A stretch of 15,243 bases of DNA from a bacterium (GCA_023480605.1 JAMCWS010000093.1:1-15243); one strand, 5' to 3'. Counted from the stretch's first letter, positions 1 through 7,285 are shown. Numbers and translations: made by a program. The notes: generated by a model from the letters alone, not told the origin.

Positions 1-379
1 CCCGGCGCGTGGCCGCACTCACCTGGAGTTCGGGAAACATGTCCCAGAAAACATTCGGGTCGCTGGCCAGGTTGCCGAAAAAGTTTTTCGGTTCCTTGTA
101 ATAGCCGCCGAACCACTGAAAGGGCATGACCATCTGGACGTGGGGAACGGCGCGGATCTTCTGTTCGTAGGCCATCGGGAGGTTGTCGGCGATGGAGGTC
201 GAGCGGCGCACGGCCAGGCGCAGCGCCGAGGCTTCGCTGGCCGGCGGATTGTATAGAATATCGAGGATGGTCCACAGAACGATGAGCAGAAAGAGCGAGA
301 AGCCGATGCTCAAGACGGTGAACCCGGTGCGGCGCTTGTTACGCAAGACGTTCTTGATGACGAAACGACCCAGATTCAT
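1..379 (-). CDS. ABC transporter permease, MacB/FtsX type (partial, N-terminal 126 residues)
   Basis: The reading frame enters from the left edge and begins at an ATG at 379, with a GGGAG-like ribosome site about 11 bases upstream. The protein starts MNLGRFVIKNVLRNKRRTGF: a short basic cytoplasmic stretch, then one hydrophobic membrane helix at about residues 19-43, then the beginning of an extracytoplasmic domain (residues 44-126, including PFQWFGGYYKEPKNFF). This 'basic N-terminus, helix, large periplasmic domain' order is characteristic of MacB/LolC/FtsX-like permeases. These work with an ATP-binding partner in efflux or lipoprotein/envelope transport. The remaining membrane helices and any ATPase gene lie outside the window, so the substrate cannot be inferred. 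The family call rests on topology and general resemblance; the specific subfamily is unknown. Confidence 0.8.
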   Translation of the reverse strand, partial: MNLGRFVIKNVLRNKRRTGFTVLSIGFSLFLLIVLWTILDILYNPPASEASALRLAVRRSTSIADNLPMAYEQKIRAVPHVQMVMPFQWFGGYYKEPKNFFGNLASDPNVFWDMFPELQVSAATRR

Positions 380-462
380 CGGCGGCGCGACTCCCGCCGG
401 GGCAGACCGAACCCCCCCGGCAATCGCGTCATTTTAGCCGAATCCCGCCCGGAAATGCATGG

Positions 463-512
463 GATATCGCGTTTCTTATCGTGATCGTGATCGTGATCGA
501 AATCGTTCCCGG
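463..512 (+). repeat. Hexamer-repeat element, copy A
   Basis: The element starts at GATATC (463-468) and ends at TCCCGG (507-512). Between them is a run of the hexamer TCGTGA repeated about three times, then TCGAAATCGT. A second element with the same order, GATATC, hexamer run, then TCGACATCTCCCGG, lies at 11210-11261 in the same orientation. Shared borders plus a shared period suggest one dispersed repeat family rather than two chance microsatellites. It sits between the 3' end of the VOC gene and the start of the permease gene. Confidence 0.6.
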
Positions 513-526
513 CTTTTGCGACCCCC

Positions 527-940
527 TTACGGCTGGGGGGGATTTTCCTCGTCGTCCCAGCCTTCCATCAGTTCGAGGATGTTGCCCTCGGGATCGCGGA
601 AAAAACAGACCCGCATCCTGGGCACGATGCCCGAGCAATCGAGAAAGTCGCCGGTCTTGATTCCGTCGGCCTGGAGGGCGGCAGCGGCGGCGGCGAGATC
701 GGGCACCTCGAAGGCCAGGTGCTTGAGGCCGACGGGCTGCTCGCCGCCGATGGCGTGGGGATCGGCCGCGCCGTTGTTGAACAGTTCGATGCAGCACGAG
801 CCCAGGCGGAGCATGACGAATTCGCCGGGTTGGCCGGCGTTGAAAACGCGCGCCCGGCGGAAGCCGAAGTGGCGCGTGTAGAAAGCCTCCTGCGCAAGGC
901 GATCGATACAGTTAAGCGCGATGTGCTGAACGGCGGTCAT
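527..940 (-). CDS. VOC superfamily (glyoxalase-fold) protein
   Basis: This is a 137-residue single-unit vicinal-oxygen-chelate protein made of two beta-alpha-beta-beta-beta modules. The four metal positions expected in glyoxalase I-like enzymes are visible: H6 (AVQHIAL), E52 (CIELF), H74 (LKHLAF) and E123 (NILELMEG). It is therefore probably a metal-dependent enzyme such as a lyase, epimerase or dioxygenase. The substrate cannot be read from the sequence; lactoylglutathione-lyase-like and methylmalonyl-CoA-epimerase-like proteins both share this fold. The start at 940 is chosen because an AGGAG site lies 9 bases upstream. The frame stays open to an ATG at 1000, but that extension lacks this support and is not VOC-like. 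The stop codon lies in a C5/G5 hairpin (522-540). The gene is separated from the permease by a repeat and looks monocistronic. Confidence 0.85.
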   Translation of the reverse strand: MTAVQHIALNCIDRLAQEAFYTRHFGFRRARVFNAGQPGEFVMLRLGSCCIELFNNGAADPHAIGGEQPVGLKHLAFEVPDLAAAAAALQADGIKTGDFLDCSGIVPRMRVCFFRDPEGNILELMEGWDDEENPPQP

Positions 941-1030
941 GGAAGAGGTCTCCTGTGTCATAAAAGGCAATTTTAGCCGCGAAATCCCACCAAACGACAT
1001 AAAAAAAGTTAAAATACAAGCAACGAAAGG

Positions 1031-1148
1031 GAGCCGTGGGAGAGGTGGCGCAGGCTTTCGAGCTTGCGGTTGTTGGCGACCGTTTGAGCTTTTGGCGGAG
1101 ACCGGAGGGCCGGCACCACAATGCGTAAGGCCGAATAAGCCGGCCCGG
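1031..1148 (+). repeat. Palindromic intergenic element with UUCG hairpin (possible dispersed repeat or structured RNA)
   Basis: A GTGG at 1045-1048 can pair with CCAC at 1116-1119. Inside lie an 8-bp hairpin with a TTCG tetraloop (1049-1068), an alternative small hairpin CGGT/ACCG (1067-1082), and a CCGG-AGGG-CCGG hairpin near 1102-1113. A further perfect 7-bp stem, GGCCGGC/GCCGGCC, joins 1108-1114 to 1139-1145. One G-U pair in the tetraloop stem would be an A-C mismatch on the other strand, so the plus-strand RNA folds better. From memory, the form 'GTGGC, hairpin, hairpin, GCACCAC' resembles a degenerate palindromic repeat common between genes in planctomycete- and verrucomicrobia-like genomes. 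A structured RNA is the alternative. Confidence 0.4.
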
Positions 1149-1210
1149 AGAGTGCGTATCTCACGTTTGTGCGAAAAAACGCGGCAATTTCCCGTTCCGG
1201 AATAAATCAG

Positions 1211-1333
1211 AGGGGACGAGGTGACTCAAAGGAAACGAGGAGACGAAAATCACAAGAATCGGGATAATGCGCGCCTTGTGCGCCCGTCATGTTATCCTGT
1301 CTCCCCTATCCCCAATCAGTCTCATTGTCCCCT
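1211..1333. repeat. Inverted-repeat element, GGGGAC ends (possible REP/MITE-like)
   Basis: The outer arms at 1211-1226 and 1318-1333 are inverted copies matching at 13 of 16 positions, each with the sequence AGGGGAC at its outer tip. Nested inside is a second pair, GGATAA (1262-1267) and TTATCC (1292-1297), enclosing GCGC-rich DNA. The left half is strongly purine-rich. The element is about 123 bp and has no coding potential. It lies 87 bp downstream of the stop codon of the helicase-associated gene on the minus strand, where its fold could also affect transcript 3' ends. The inward-facing GGGGAC tips recall REP-type elements mobilised by RAYT transposases, but no transposase is present here. 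Confidence 0.45.
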
Positions 1334-1419
1334 TTTATGAATGCCATAATCATAGCCTTTATCAAAGCCGAGATGCGCCCGCACGGAGGCCGGCTCTCCC
1401 GGGATGCTTGGCGCGGCTT

Positions 1420-4185
1420 TCAGATCGCCGCGTTCTCGATTCGGTCGAGGGCGAAGACGTGGTGTTCGTCCTGCTTGGGGCAATAGGCGTAGACTTTTTT
1501 ATCCTGAAGCGCCTCGGGCTCGATCACAAGATCGTCGGGATTGCCCGTCGAGCGGATGTAGTGGATTTTCATCTGGGCTTCGTGCTCGATGGCGTATTTG
1601 ATCATCCGCTGGATCTCGGCCGGGTCACCCGTGGGATTTTCGCCCTTGAAGCCGTGGCTGCCGCCGCGCGTGCGCGGCACCTGGCTGATGAGGCGGTTGA
1701 TTTGCTTGCGGAACTTGCGCGTGGAGTCGTCGGCATACTTCTTCAGCATCTTCTCGTAGTTGCTGAAGAAGGTCTTGGCGATCGACTCGGCATAGAACTT
1801 GGGATTGAAGCGCTCCTGGGCGGGATTGGCCAGCCGCTGGTAGAGAGGCCGGATGCGATCCTCGAACAAGGTCGTCTCGGCATCCTCTTCCATCATGATC
1901 GCGAAGAGGATCACGGCCAGCAGATCGTAAAGCTCTTCGGCGCGCAGGGTCACCTGGAAGAGCCCCTCGTTGGTGACGTAAAGGCTGTCGGAGTCGACGC
2001 TGGGCATGAAGCCCATGCGCTGGAGTTCGCGGGCGATTTTTTTGAAATCGGCCGTGCGGCTGAGGAGGATCAGACGGTCGTCGAAGATATCCTTGATGGC
2101 CGGGGCGATTTTGCTGTTGGCCCGCATCTCCTCGAGGTGAAGGCGGTCGCTGACCTTGATGTAACCGCCGGCCAGACCCATGTCGACTTCGCCGTGGCGC
2201 ACCTCGCACTCGGTGATCATCTGGCGAACGGTTTCGGGCAGTTCCTTGCGCGAACATTCCGAAAGCAGCCTGATGATCGCCTCGGCCGTGAGGCCGTGAT
2301 CCATGCCGGCGCGCACCGAATCGCGCGAGATCGACAGTGTCGTCATGATGTCGACCTTCTTGATGTCGGTGAATTCGAGCAGGCGATAGCACTTTTCCAG
2401 GTTCAGGTCGGGAGGGGTGACGATTTCCAGGTTGGGCTGGACGGTGAAAAAGTCGGTCGACTCGGCGTACGTCAGATCGGGCTCGGGCTTGCGACTGAAG
2501 AGCTTGTCGACGTCGAGGTAGGGGCGGGCGAGCAACTGGCGGCCGAAATCGGTCAGCCGGAAAAAGAACATGAATTGCCCCTCGCCCATCATCCGCAGCG
2601 ACACGGGGTGGGTCGGATCGTAGGGGGCGATCGACTCGTTGGCGCGGCTGCCCAACTGCCGGGCGATCTCCTGGTCGGAGACCCCCAGCATCACGACGCC
2701 CAGCCAGTAGAGCGTCTCGGCCAGCACCGATTCCATGATGAGAATCGGGTGGCGGTTGAATTTTTCCGAGGGGATGAGGTCGAAGCGTCCGGGGATCTCG
2801 ATGGCGACCTGGGGCAGAAGGCTTTCGGCGAAGGTTTCAAAATCGATCCACTGATCAGCGGGGGTCTTCTCGAGCATCCGCAGGATGAGCTTGCGCAATT
2901 CGGTGGCGCTGATCAAATTCTGCGGGTAGTTGTCGGCGTGGACGACGTCCCCGTCGATGTATTCCTCGTTCCACTCGTTGGTGGTCAACCAGAACTCGTA
3001 GAGGTCGCGGTAGCACTCCTGGCCGCGGCTGAGCCACTGGACGAGGGTGCTGGAGGTGCGCCAGGTGTCGCCGACGGCGATGATCAGCTTGCGGGCCATT
3101 GCAAACAGGGCCAGGAACGCGACATATTTGACGGTTTTGTTGTAGCTGAGCAGGGGAACGATCTTCTTGAGGTCGTTGCGCCCGAGGCCGCCGTTGTTGA
3201 GCATCTTGACCGAGCCGCGCTGGATGAAGGCGCAGAAGATGACCAGGTCGCGCAGGATGTTGTTGGAGTTGTCGAGGATGACGCCGGGGCGGGGCGAGGG
3301 TTCGTGGTCGGCGCCGTGATCGCCGCCGGCGTGGCTCAGTTCGTCCAGGCTGCGTTCGTCGCGCGCGTAATTGTTCTGGATGATGTAGGCCAGGTCGCGC
3401 GGCGCCATAAGCAGGTTGTTATACTTGTTGGGCGCCGAGCCGATGATGAACACCAGGCCCGAATTCTCGACGAGGTCGCGCAGGCGGTCGGCGCGGGCGT
3501 GATCGAATTTCTTGTGAACGCCCGAATCCAGCAGGTCCTTCCAGGCGCACACGCCGTTACGCTGGAGAATCTGTTGAAACATTTCGAGCTGCATCGGGTC
3601 GCGCCGGGCCAGGACGGTCTGGAGCGTCTTGGGGTTGAGAAGCTTTTTGCGCAGGTAGTGGACGAGGGCCTGTTTCTTGCGCGTGGGCAGGCGCTCGTCG
3701 AGGGTGTTCTTGGCGATGTTTTTGAGTTCGTCGGTGCCGAGGCTTTCGAGGTGAAAACCCAGGAATCCCTGCCAGTAGGGGGGCAGTTCGATGAGGCGGA
3801 CAAACGGCTCGGGGATGCCCACCAGGTCGACGGAGAGGATGCTGTCGCGCACGCGCTCGCGCCAGAAAAAGCCGCGGTCGGCCAGCCGCTCGGTGGCGGC
3901 GAGCATGGCCTCGTTATCGGGGAAGCGGGCGCGGCGGCGGAATTCGTCGAGGGGGAGTTCACCCCCGTGCAGCGCCAGAAAATAAACCCATTCGCGCTCG
4001 CGGCCCTCGAGTTTTTCGAAGGTGGCGCGGAAGTTGCCGGGGGTCTGCATCCGGGGGTAAAGATGGTCGGCCAGGGCCGCCGGGTCGGTCGCGATGGATT
4101 CTTCGGGCGGATAGAGATCCCAGAAACGGGCAATGCCCTGCAAACGTTCAAGGGAGGTTTCCCGGAGATGTGTTTTCAGTTTCAT
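1420..4185 (-). CDS. Helicase-associated protein: XPB/Ssl2-like region plus C-terminal WYL-like domain
   Basis: This 921-residue cytoplasmic protein has no helicase motor. Residues 1-300 are alpha-helical and unrecognised, with a His/Asp-rich linker at 286-299 (HAGGDHGADHEP). Residues about 577-720 match the 'helicase conserved C-terminal, XPB/Ssl2-like' family (FTVQPNLEIVTPPDLNLE, then RLLEFTDIKK and DRLILLSR). Residues about 854-918 look like a compact WYL module: IKYAIEHEAQMKIHYI, IEPEAL, VYAYC and a terminal ALDRI. Known relatives, such as the actinobacterial protein encoded beside the XPB (ercc3) helicase, have this layout and sit next to that helicase. Here XPB is 3.1 kb upstream on the same strand. 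The likely role is DNA binding or regulation in XPB-linked repair, by inference only. The ATG at 4185 follows a modest GGGTGG-type site and a plausible promoter. A longer antisense frame covers the gene but has no family features. Confidence 0.8.
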   Translation of the reverse strand: MKLKTHLRETSLERLQGIARFWDLYPPEESIATDPAALADHLYPRMQTPGNFRATFEKLEGREREWVYFLALHGGELPLDEFRRRARFPDNEAMLAATERLADRGFFWRERVRDSILSVDLVGIPEPFVRLIELPPYWQGFLGFHLESLGTDELKNIAKNTLDERLPTRKKQALVHYLRKKLLNPKTLQTVLARRDPMQLEMFQQILQRNGVCAWKDLLDSGVHKKFDHARADRLRDLVENSGLVFIIGSAPNKYNNLLMAPRDLAYIIQNNYARDERSLDELSHAGGDHGADHEPSPRPGVILDNSNNILRDLVIFCAFIQRGSVKMLNNGGLGRNDLKKIVPLLSYNKTVKYVAFLALFAMARKLIIAVGDTWRTSSTLVQWLSRGQECYRDLYEFWLTTNEWNEEYIDGDVVHADNYPQNLISATELRKLILRMLEKTPADQWIDFETFAESLLPQVAIEIPGRFDLIPSEKFNRHPILIMESVLAETLYWLGVVMLGVSDQEIARQLGSRANESIAPYDPTHPVSLRMMGEGQFMFFFRLTDFGRQLLARPYLDVDKLFSRKPEPDLTYAESTDFFTVQPNLEIVTPPDLNLEKCYRLLEFTDIKKVDIMTTLSISRDSVRAGMDHGLTAEAIIRLLSECSRKELPETVRQMITECEVRHGEVDMGLAGGYIKVSDRLHLEEMRANSKIAPAIKDIFDDRLILLSRTADFKKIARELQRMGFMPSVDSDSLYVTNEGLFQVTLRAEELYDLLAVILFAIMMEEDAETTLFEDRIRPLYQRLANPAQERFNPKFYAESIAKTFFSNYEKMLKKYADDSTRKFRKQINRLISQVPRTRGGSHGFKGENPTGDPAEIQRMIKYAIEHEAQMKIHYIRSTGNPDDLVIEPEALQDKKVYAYCPKQDEHHVFALDRIENAAI

Positions 4186-4245
4186 CCACTGCCACCCGAG
4201 TGCAAACGATCACCGCTGACTGCGATGGAAAATCCTTGGCTGAAG

Positions 4246-4274
4246 ATTATCCCAGAAATGGGGGCGCGCGTCAC
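4246..4274 (-). promoter_or_regulatory. Candidate sigma-70 promoter for the helicase-associated gene
   Basis: Read on the minus strand, GTGACG (4274-4269) and GATAAT (4251-4246) are separated by 17 bases. The -10 box matches consensus at 5 of 6 positions and the -35 at 4 of 6. Transcription would start near 4240, about 55 bases before the ATG at 4185. The -35 box overlaps the GC-rich hairpin at 4261-4279, so its accessibility is uncertain. Confidence 0.4.
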
Positions 4275-4450
4275 GCCCCGATTTGAGACCATCCCACTCA
4301 AACCTACTATTTTCCACGGCGATGCCCCACGACAAAAGGAAAAAGCGACCGCCATCAAACCTTTTCGCCATTCGCCTGATTGCGCTTGCTGAAGTTATGC
4401 GGCCGATCGCTGAGGCCCAAGGCCCGGCGGCCCATCGCCCGTCATGCCCG

Positions 4451-4488
4451 AAAACGGCGACGGAATCGAAAAAACCGCCGTTTTTTTT
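4451..4488 (+). terminator. Terminator-like hairpin upstream of glycerate kinase (possible leader attenuator)
   Basis: AAAACGGCG (4451-4459) pairs perfectly with CGCCGTTTT (4476-4484) around a 16-base loop, followed by further T residues to 4488. On the plus strand this has the form of an intrinsic terminator. No plus-strand gene lies immediately upstream. If real, it would act on the kinase leader about 100 bases before the ATG, or block stray transcription. The long loop and A/T-rich stem base make it a weak call. Confidence 0.3.
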
Positions 4489-4584
4489 CGTCAATTCGCG
4501 GTGGCGATCCGCGACGCCGATGGGGCATGATGCCTGTTGTCTCCCCGCATGGTACATCGGAATCCCGAAAGCGGAAGTCAAACC

Positions 4585-5964
4585 ATGAATCCGATCCAAG
4601 ACGCGCAATTCATTTTCGCCGAGGCGGTCCGGGCCGTGCAGGCGCCCCGACTCATGGAACGCCTCGCCGAACACCCCTTCCTGCGCCCGCCGGGGCCGGC
4701 CGGCGCCGTCCGCGTCATCGGCGCGGGCAAGGCGGCCATGGCCATGGGGGCCCAGGCCGAATGGCAGGTCGAATCCGCCCTGGGACGGCCCGTCGGGGAG
4801 GGCCTGGTCGTCGTGCCCGAGGGCTATCGCGCGACGTATCCGGCGGGCGAGCCGATTCCGCGGCGGATCGAGGTGACCGAGGGAGGCCATCCCGTGCCCA
4901 ACGCGGCGGGAGCGGCGGCGGCCCGCCGGACGCTGAATCTTGCGGTCCGTTGCCGCGCCGGCGACCTGCTGCTGGTGCTCATTTCGGGCGGGGGTTCGTC
5001 GCTCTGGTCGGCCTTCGCCGAGGGGATTTCGCTCGAGGACGCGCGCGCGACCTTCCGGCTGCTGCTGCGCAGCGGGGCCGCGATCGCGGAGTTCAATTGC
5101 GTCCGCAAACACCTGACGGCGATCGGCGGGGGGCGATTGGGCGCCGCCGCCGGGGCCGCCCGCGTGCTGACCCTGGCCATCTCCGACGTGGTCGGCGACG
5201 ACCCGGCCGTCATCGCCAGCGGCCCGACCGTGCCCGACCCGACGACCTTCGCCGACGCGCGGGCCGTGCTGGAGCGTTATCATCTGTGGGAATCGTTGCC
5301 CGGCCCGGTGGCCGCGCATCTGAGCCGCGGTCTCGCCGAGCCGGCGCTGGAGACCCCCAAGCCGGGCGGCGGCGCGGTGGGCGGCGGCGCGCACGAAGGC
5401 GCCGCAATCGGCGAACGTGATCTCGTGCTGCTGGCCAACAACCGCCGGGCGCTGGAGGCGGCGCGCGCGGCGGCCGTAAAACTCGGCTACCGGGCGGTGA
5501 TCGCGCCCGAGCCGGTCACGGGCGAGGCGCGCGAAGCCGGCCGCGCGCTGGCCCGCGCCGCGATGATGACCGCGCGCCAGGCTGGCGTCGCGGCCGGCGG
5601 CGGGCCTTGTTGCCTGATTTGGGGCGGGGAGACGACCGTCACCGTGCGCGGCGACGGCAAAGGCGGCCGCAACCAGGAACTGGCCCTCGCGGCGGCGCTC
5701 GAACTCGAAGCCGCCGGCGACGCCGGTCGCGGAATAGCCCTGCTCAGCGGCGGCACCGACGGCGTCGACGGCCCGACCGACGCCGCCGGCGCCTGGGTGA
5801 CGGCCGAAACCGCCGCCGAGGCGCGGCGGCGGGGCTTTTCGCCCGAAGCCGCCCTGGAAAACAACGATGCCTACCCGCTGCTGGACCGACTCGGCACCCT
5901 CCTCAAGCCCGGCCCGACCCACACCAACGTCATGGACGTGCAGGTGGCGGTGGTGGGTCAATAA
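4585..5964 (+). CDS. Glycerate 2-kinase, DUF4147/MOFRL family
   Basis: This 459-residue cytoplasmic enzyme probably phosphorylates D-glycerate to 2-phosphoglycerate with ATP, feeding glycerate from sugar-acid, serine or photorespiration-like routes into lower glycolysis. The N-terminal DUF4147 domain has GAGKAAMAM (46-54, with the conserved lysine K49), GGHPVPN (100-106), SGGGSSLW (134-141), NCVRKHLTAIGGG (171-183), DVVGDD (201-206) and ASGPTVPDP (211-219). The C-terminal MOFRL domain has WGGETTVTV (346-354), GRNQELAL (361-368), GTDGVDGPTDA (390-400), NNDAY (426-430) and GPTHTNVMD (443-451). Length and domain order are typical of GckA/TtuD-type kinases, some of which are mislabelled hydroxypyruvate reductase. 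The start at 4585 leaves out a poorly conserved 16-residue extension and has a GCGGAAG site about 8 bases upstream. No pathway partner adjoins it; its neighbours are unrelated. Confidence 0.93.
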   Translation: MNPIQDAQFIFAEAVRAVQAPRLMERLAEHPFLRPPGPAGAVRVIGAGKAAMAMGAQAEWQVESALGRPVGEGLVVVPEGYRATYPAGEPIPRRIEVTEGGHPVPNAAGAAAARRTLNLAVRCRAGDLLLVLISGGGSSLWSAFAEGISLEDARATFRLLLRSGAAIAEFNCVRKHLTAIGGGRLGAAAGAARVLTLAISDVVGDDPAVIASGPTVPDPTTFADARAVLERYHLWESLPGPVAAHLSRGLAEPALETPKPGGGAVGGGAHEGAAIGERDLVLLANNRRALEAARAAAVKLGYRAVIAPEPVTGEAREAGRALARAAMMTARQAGVAAGGGPCCLIWGGETTVTVRGDGKGGRNQELALAAALELEAAGDAGRGIALLSGGTDGVDGPTDAAGAWVTAETAAEARRRGFSPEAALENNDAYPLLDRLGTLLKPGPTHTNVMDVQVAVVGQ

Positions 5965-6076
5965 ACGGATTGCAAATCGATTTATTTTATGACATATTGA
6001 AGACGATATATTATTAAGTAATAGCATAAAGCATTATAAATCAATGGTATAGCTTATTAATATAAATGACAAAGAC
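5965..6076 (+). promoter_or_regulatory. AT-rich leader of the fic gene with imperfect inverted repeat
   Basis: These 112 bases are about three-quarters A+T, in sharp contrast to the GC-rich kinase gene just before. They contain several TATAAT-like strings (TATATT, TATAAA) but no single clear -35/-10 pair. The imperfect inverted repeat TAATAGCATA (6019-6028) and TATAGCTTATTA (6048-6059) could be an operator, possibly for the Fic protein's own C-terminal winged-helix-like region. There is no good ribosome-binding site before the fic ATG. Confidence 0.4.
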
Positions 6077-7270
6077 ATGGACATAAAAAAAACACATCCT
6101 TGGCTCACTTTTGAAATAAACCTACAACGGGTAAACCACGATCTCTGGATGCTCCTCGGCGAAGCCCAATCCAAATGCGAACACATCGCCGGAACGCCCC
6201 TGCAACCCAAACTTGCCGACCAATTGCATAGAATTTACCTTGCCAAGGGAGTGAACGCGACCACCGCTATCGAAGGCAACACCCTCACGGAAGAAGATGT
6301 TTTGAAACAATTGGAAGGCAAGCTAGATGTGCCTCCCTCGAAAGCCTATATGAAGCAGGAAGTCCAGAATATTGTGGATGCCTGCAACTGGATTCTCAGG
6401 GAAACGCTTTCCGATCGTCCGCTCGACATAACGCCCGAGCGCCTTTGCCAGTTTAACGGTATGGTTCTCAAAGATCTGGAATTGGATGAGGATATCAAGC
6501 CGGGGGGGTTTCGGCAAATGCGCGTCGGCGTCAACCTGGTCCGCTATCTGGCGCCCGACCCGCGAGATTGTCCACGACTGGTGCAGCGCTTATGTGAGTG
6601 GCTGAAAGCGATGAAGGGAGACCTCGTCTCGTTTGGCCCCATTGTCCAGGGATTGTTTCGTGCGATCGTGGCCCATCTCTATATTGCCTGGATCCATCCT
6701 TTTGGCGATGGCAACGGTCGAACCGCGCGGCTCGTGGAATTTCAGATTCTACTCAACGCCGGCGTTCCGACACCTGCCGCACACCTGTTGAGCAATCATT
6801 ATAATCAAACCCGGACCCAATATTACCGGCAACTCGATCTGGCCAGCAAGACGGGGGGCGATTCGCTGCCGTTCATTAAATATGCCGCTCAAGGTTTTGT
6901 CGATGGACTCAAGGAGAATCTAACCTGGATCAGGAAGCAACAATACGAGATCTGCTGGCGTGACTATGTGCACGATCGGTTCCGCGAAATGGACAAGAGC
7001 GCCGTACATCGGCGGCTTCGGCACTTGATCCTTGATTTGTCTCAGAAAACTGAACCCGTGCCTTTGGGAAAGCTCATGGAAGTCAGTCAGCGGACGATGC
7101 TTGAGTATCGCGGCAAAACGTTGCGTACCCTGTTACGAGATGCCCGAAAGCTCATTGACATGAAGTTGATCAGACTCGAACGCAGTGGCTGTGTAGCCAA
7201 CCGCGAGGTGATTTTGGCTTTCTTGCCAGCCCGGCGGGCCGATGCCGATCGGCCTCGGCAAGGAGGCTAA
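6077..7270 (+). CDS. Fic family protein, likely AMPylating enzyme with N-terminal inhibitory motif
   Basis: The 397-residue protein carries a complete Fic catalytic motif at 207-218, HPFGDGNGRTAR. It includes the general-base histidine H207 and the nucleotide-binding loop with R215 and R218. Residues 62-67, TTAIEG, fit the inhibitory [S/T]xxxE[G/N] motif, whose E66 would block ATP gamma-phosphate placement. The target-binding flap is GGFRQMRVGV (143-152). The N-terminal region (about 15-105) fits the Fic_N-type helical domain. Residues about 308-385 look like a winged-helix module, common in this architecture. It probably transfers AMP to a hydroxyl on a protein target under self-inhibition; no target can be inferred. 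G+C is visibly lower than in neighbouring genes and the leader is AT-rich, suggesting transfer. No antitoxin gene adjoins, as expected for the built-in-inhibitor class. It ends 15 bases from the convergent XPB gene. Confidence 0.92.
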   Translation: MDIKKTHPWLTFEINLQRVNHDLWMLLGEAQSKCEHIAGTPLQPKLADQLHRIYLAKGVNATTAIEGNTLTEEDVLKQLEGKLDVPPSKAYMKQEVQNIVDACNWILRETLSDRPLDITPERLCQFNGMVLKDLELDEDIKPGGFRQMRVGVNLVRYLAPDPRDCPRLVQRLCEWLKAMKGDLVSFGPIVQGLFRAIVAHLYIAWIHPFGDGNGRTARLVEFQILLNAGVPTPAAHLLSNHYNQTRTQYYRQLDLASKTGGDSLPFIKYAAQGFVDGLKENLTWIRKQQYEICWRDYVHDRFREMDKSAVHRRLRHLILDLSQKTEPVPLGKLMEVSQRTMLEYRGKTLRTLLRDARKLIDMKLIRLERSGCVANREVILAFLPARRADADRPRQGG

Positions 7271-7285
7271 AGATTCACGGCGCCC

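Larger units (their letters stand above)
941..1419. other. Non-coding region with two palindromic elements
   Basis: No convincing gene lies here. An AT-rich stretch (about 962-1020) precedes the VOC gene and may hold its promoter. On the minus strand, TTGCTT and TATGTC are spaced 16 bases apart, which is a weak match. Two structured elements follow at about 1031-1148 and 1211-1333 and are listed separately. Short open frames crossing this region have no recognisable protein character. Confidence 0.6.
4186..4584. other. Divergent intergenic region rich in hairpins
   Basis: This is the gap between the divergently transcribed helicase-associated gene and the glycerate kinase gene. It contains many short inverted repeats. 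TGGAAAAT near 4226 is inverted near 4310. There are hairpins GGGGCG/CGCCCC (4261-4279) and TTTGAG/CTCAAA (about 4282-4303). ATGCCCCA near 4322 is inverted near 4520. A CGCGG/CCGCG hairpin spans 4497-4513, and the near-palindrome GGCATGATGCC lies at about 4524-4534. A terminator-like hairpin at 4451-4488 and a minus-strand promoter are listed separately. No gene is supported here. Confidence 0.55.

Noticed and set aside
912..1121. A short minus-strand frame reading through the palindromic element upstream of the VOC gene.
   Set aside because: The translation simply follows the hairpin arms and no ribosome site precedes it. The region is better explained as a non-coding repeat.
1267..4392. A plus-strand open frame of 1041 residues covering the helicase-associated gene, longer than the gene itself.
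   Set aside because: Its translation is rich in Val, Gly, Asp and Leu with HLGFVLDG-type strings, the usual look of antisense frames over GC-rich genes. The minus strand carries recognisable XPB/Ssl2-like and WYL-like segments.
4210..6027. A minus-strand open frame of 605 residues opposite the glycerate kinase.
   Set aside because: It is an Arg/Gly/Ala-rich shadow. The plus strand has all DUF4147 and MOFRL motifs, and this frame also runs into obviously non-coding AT-rich DNA.
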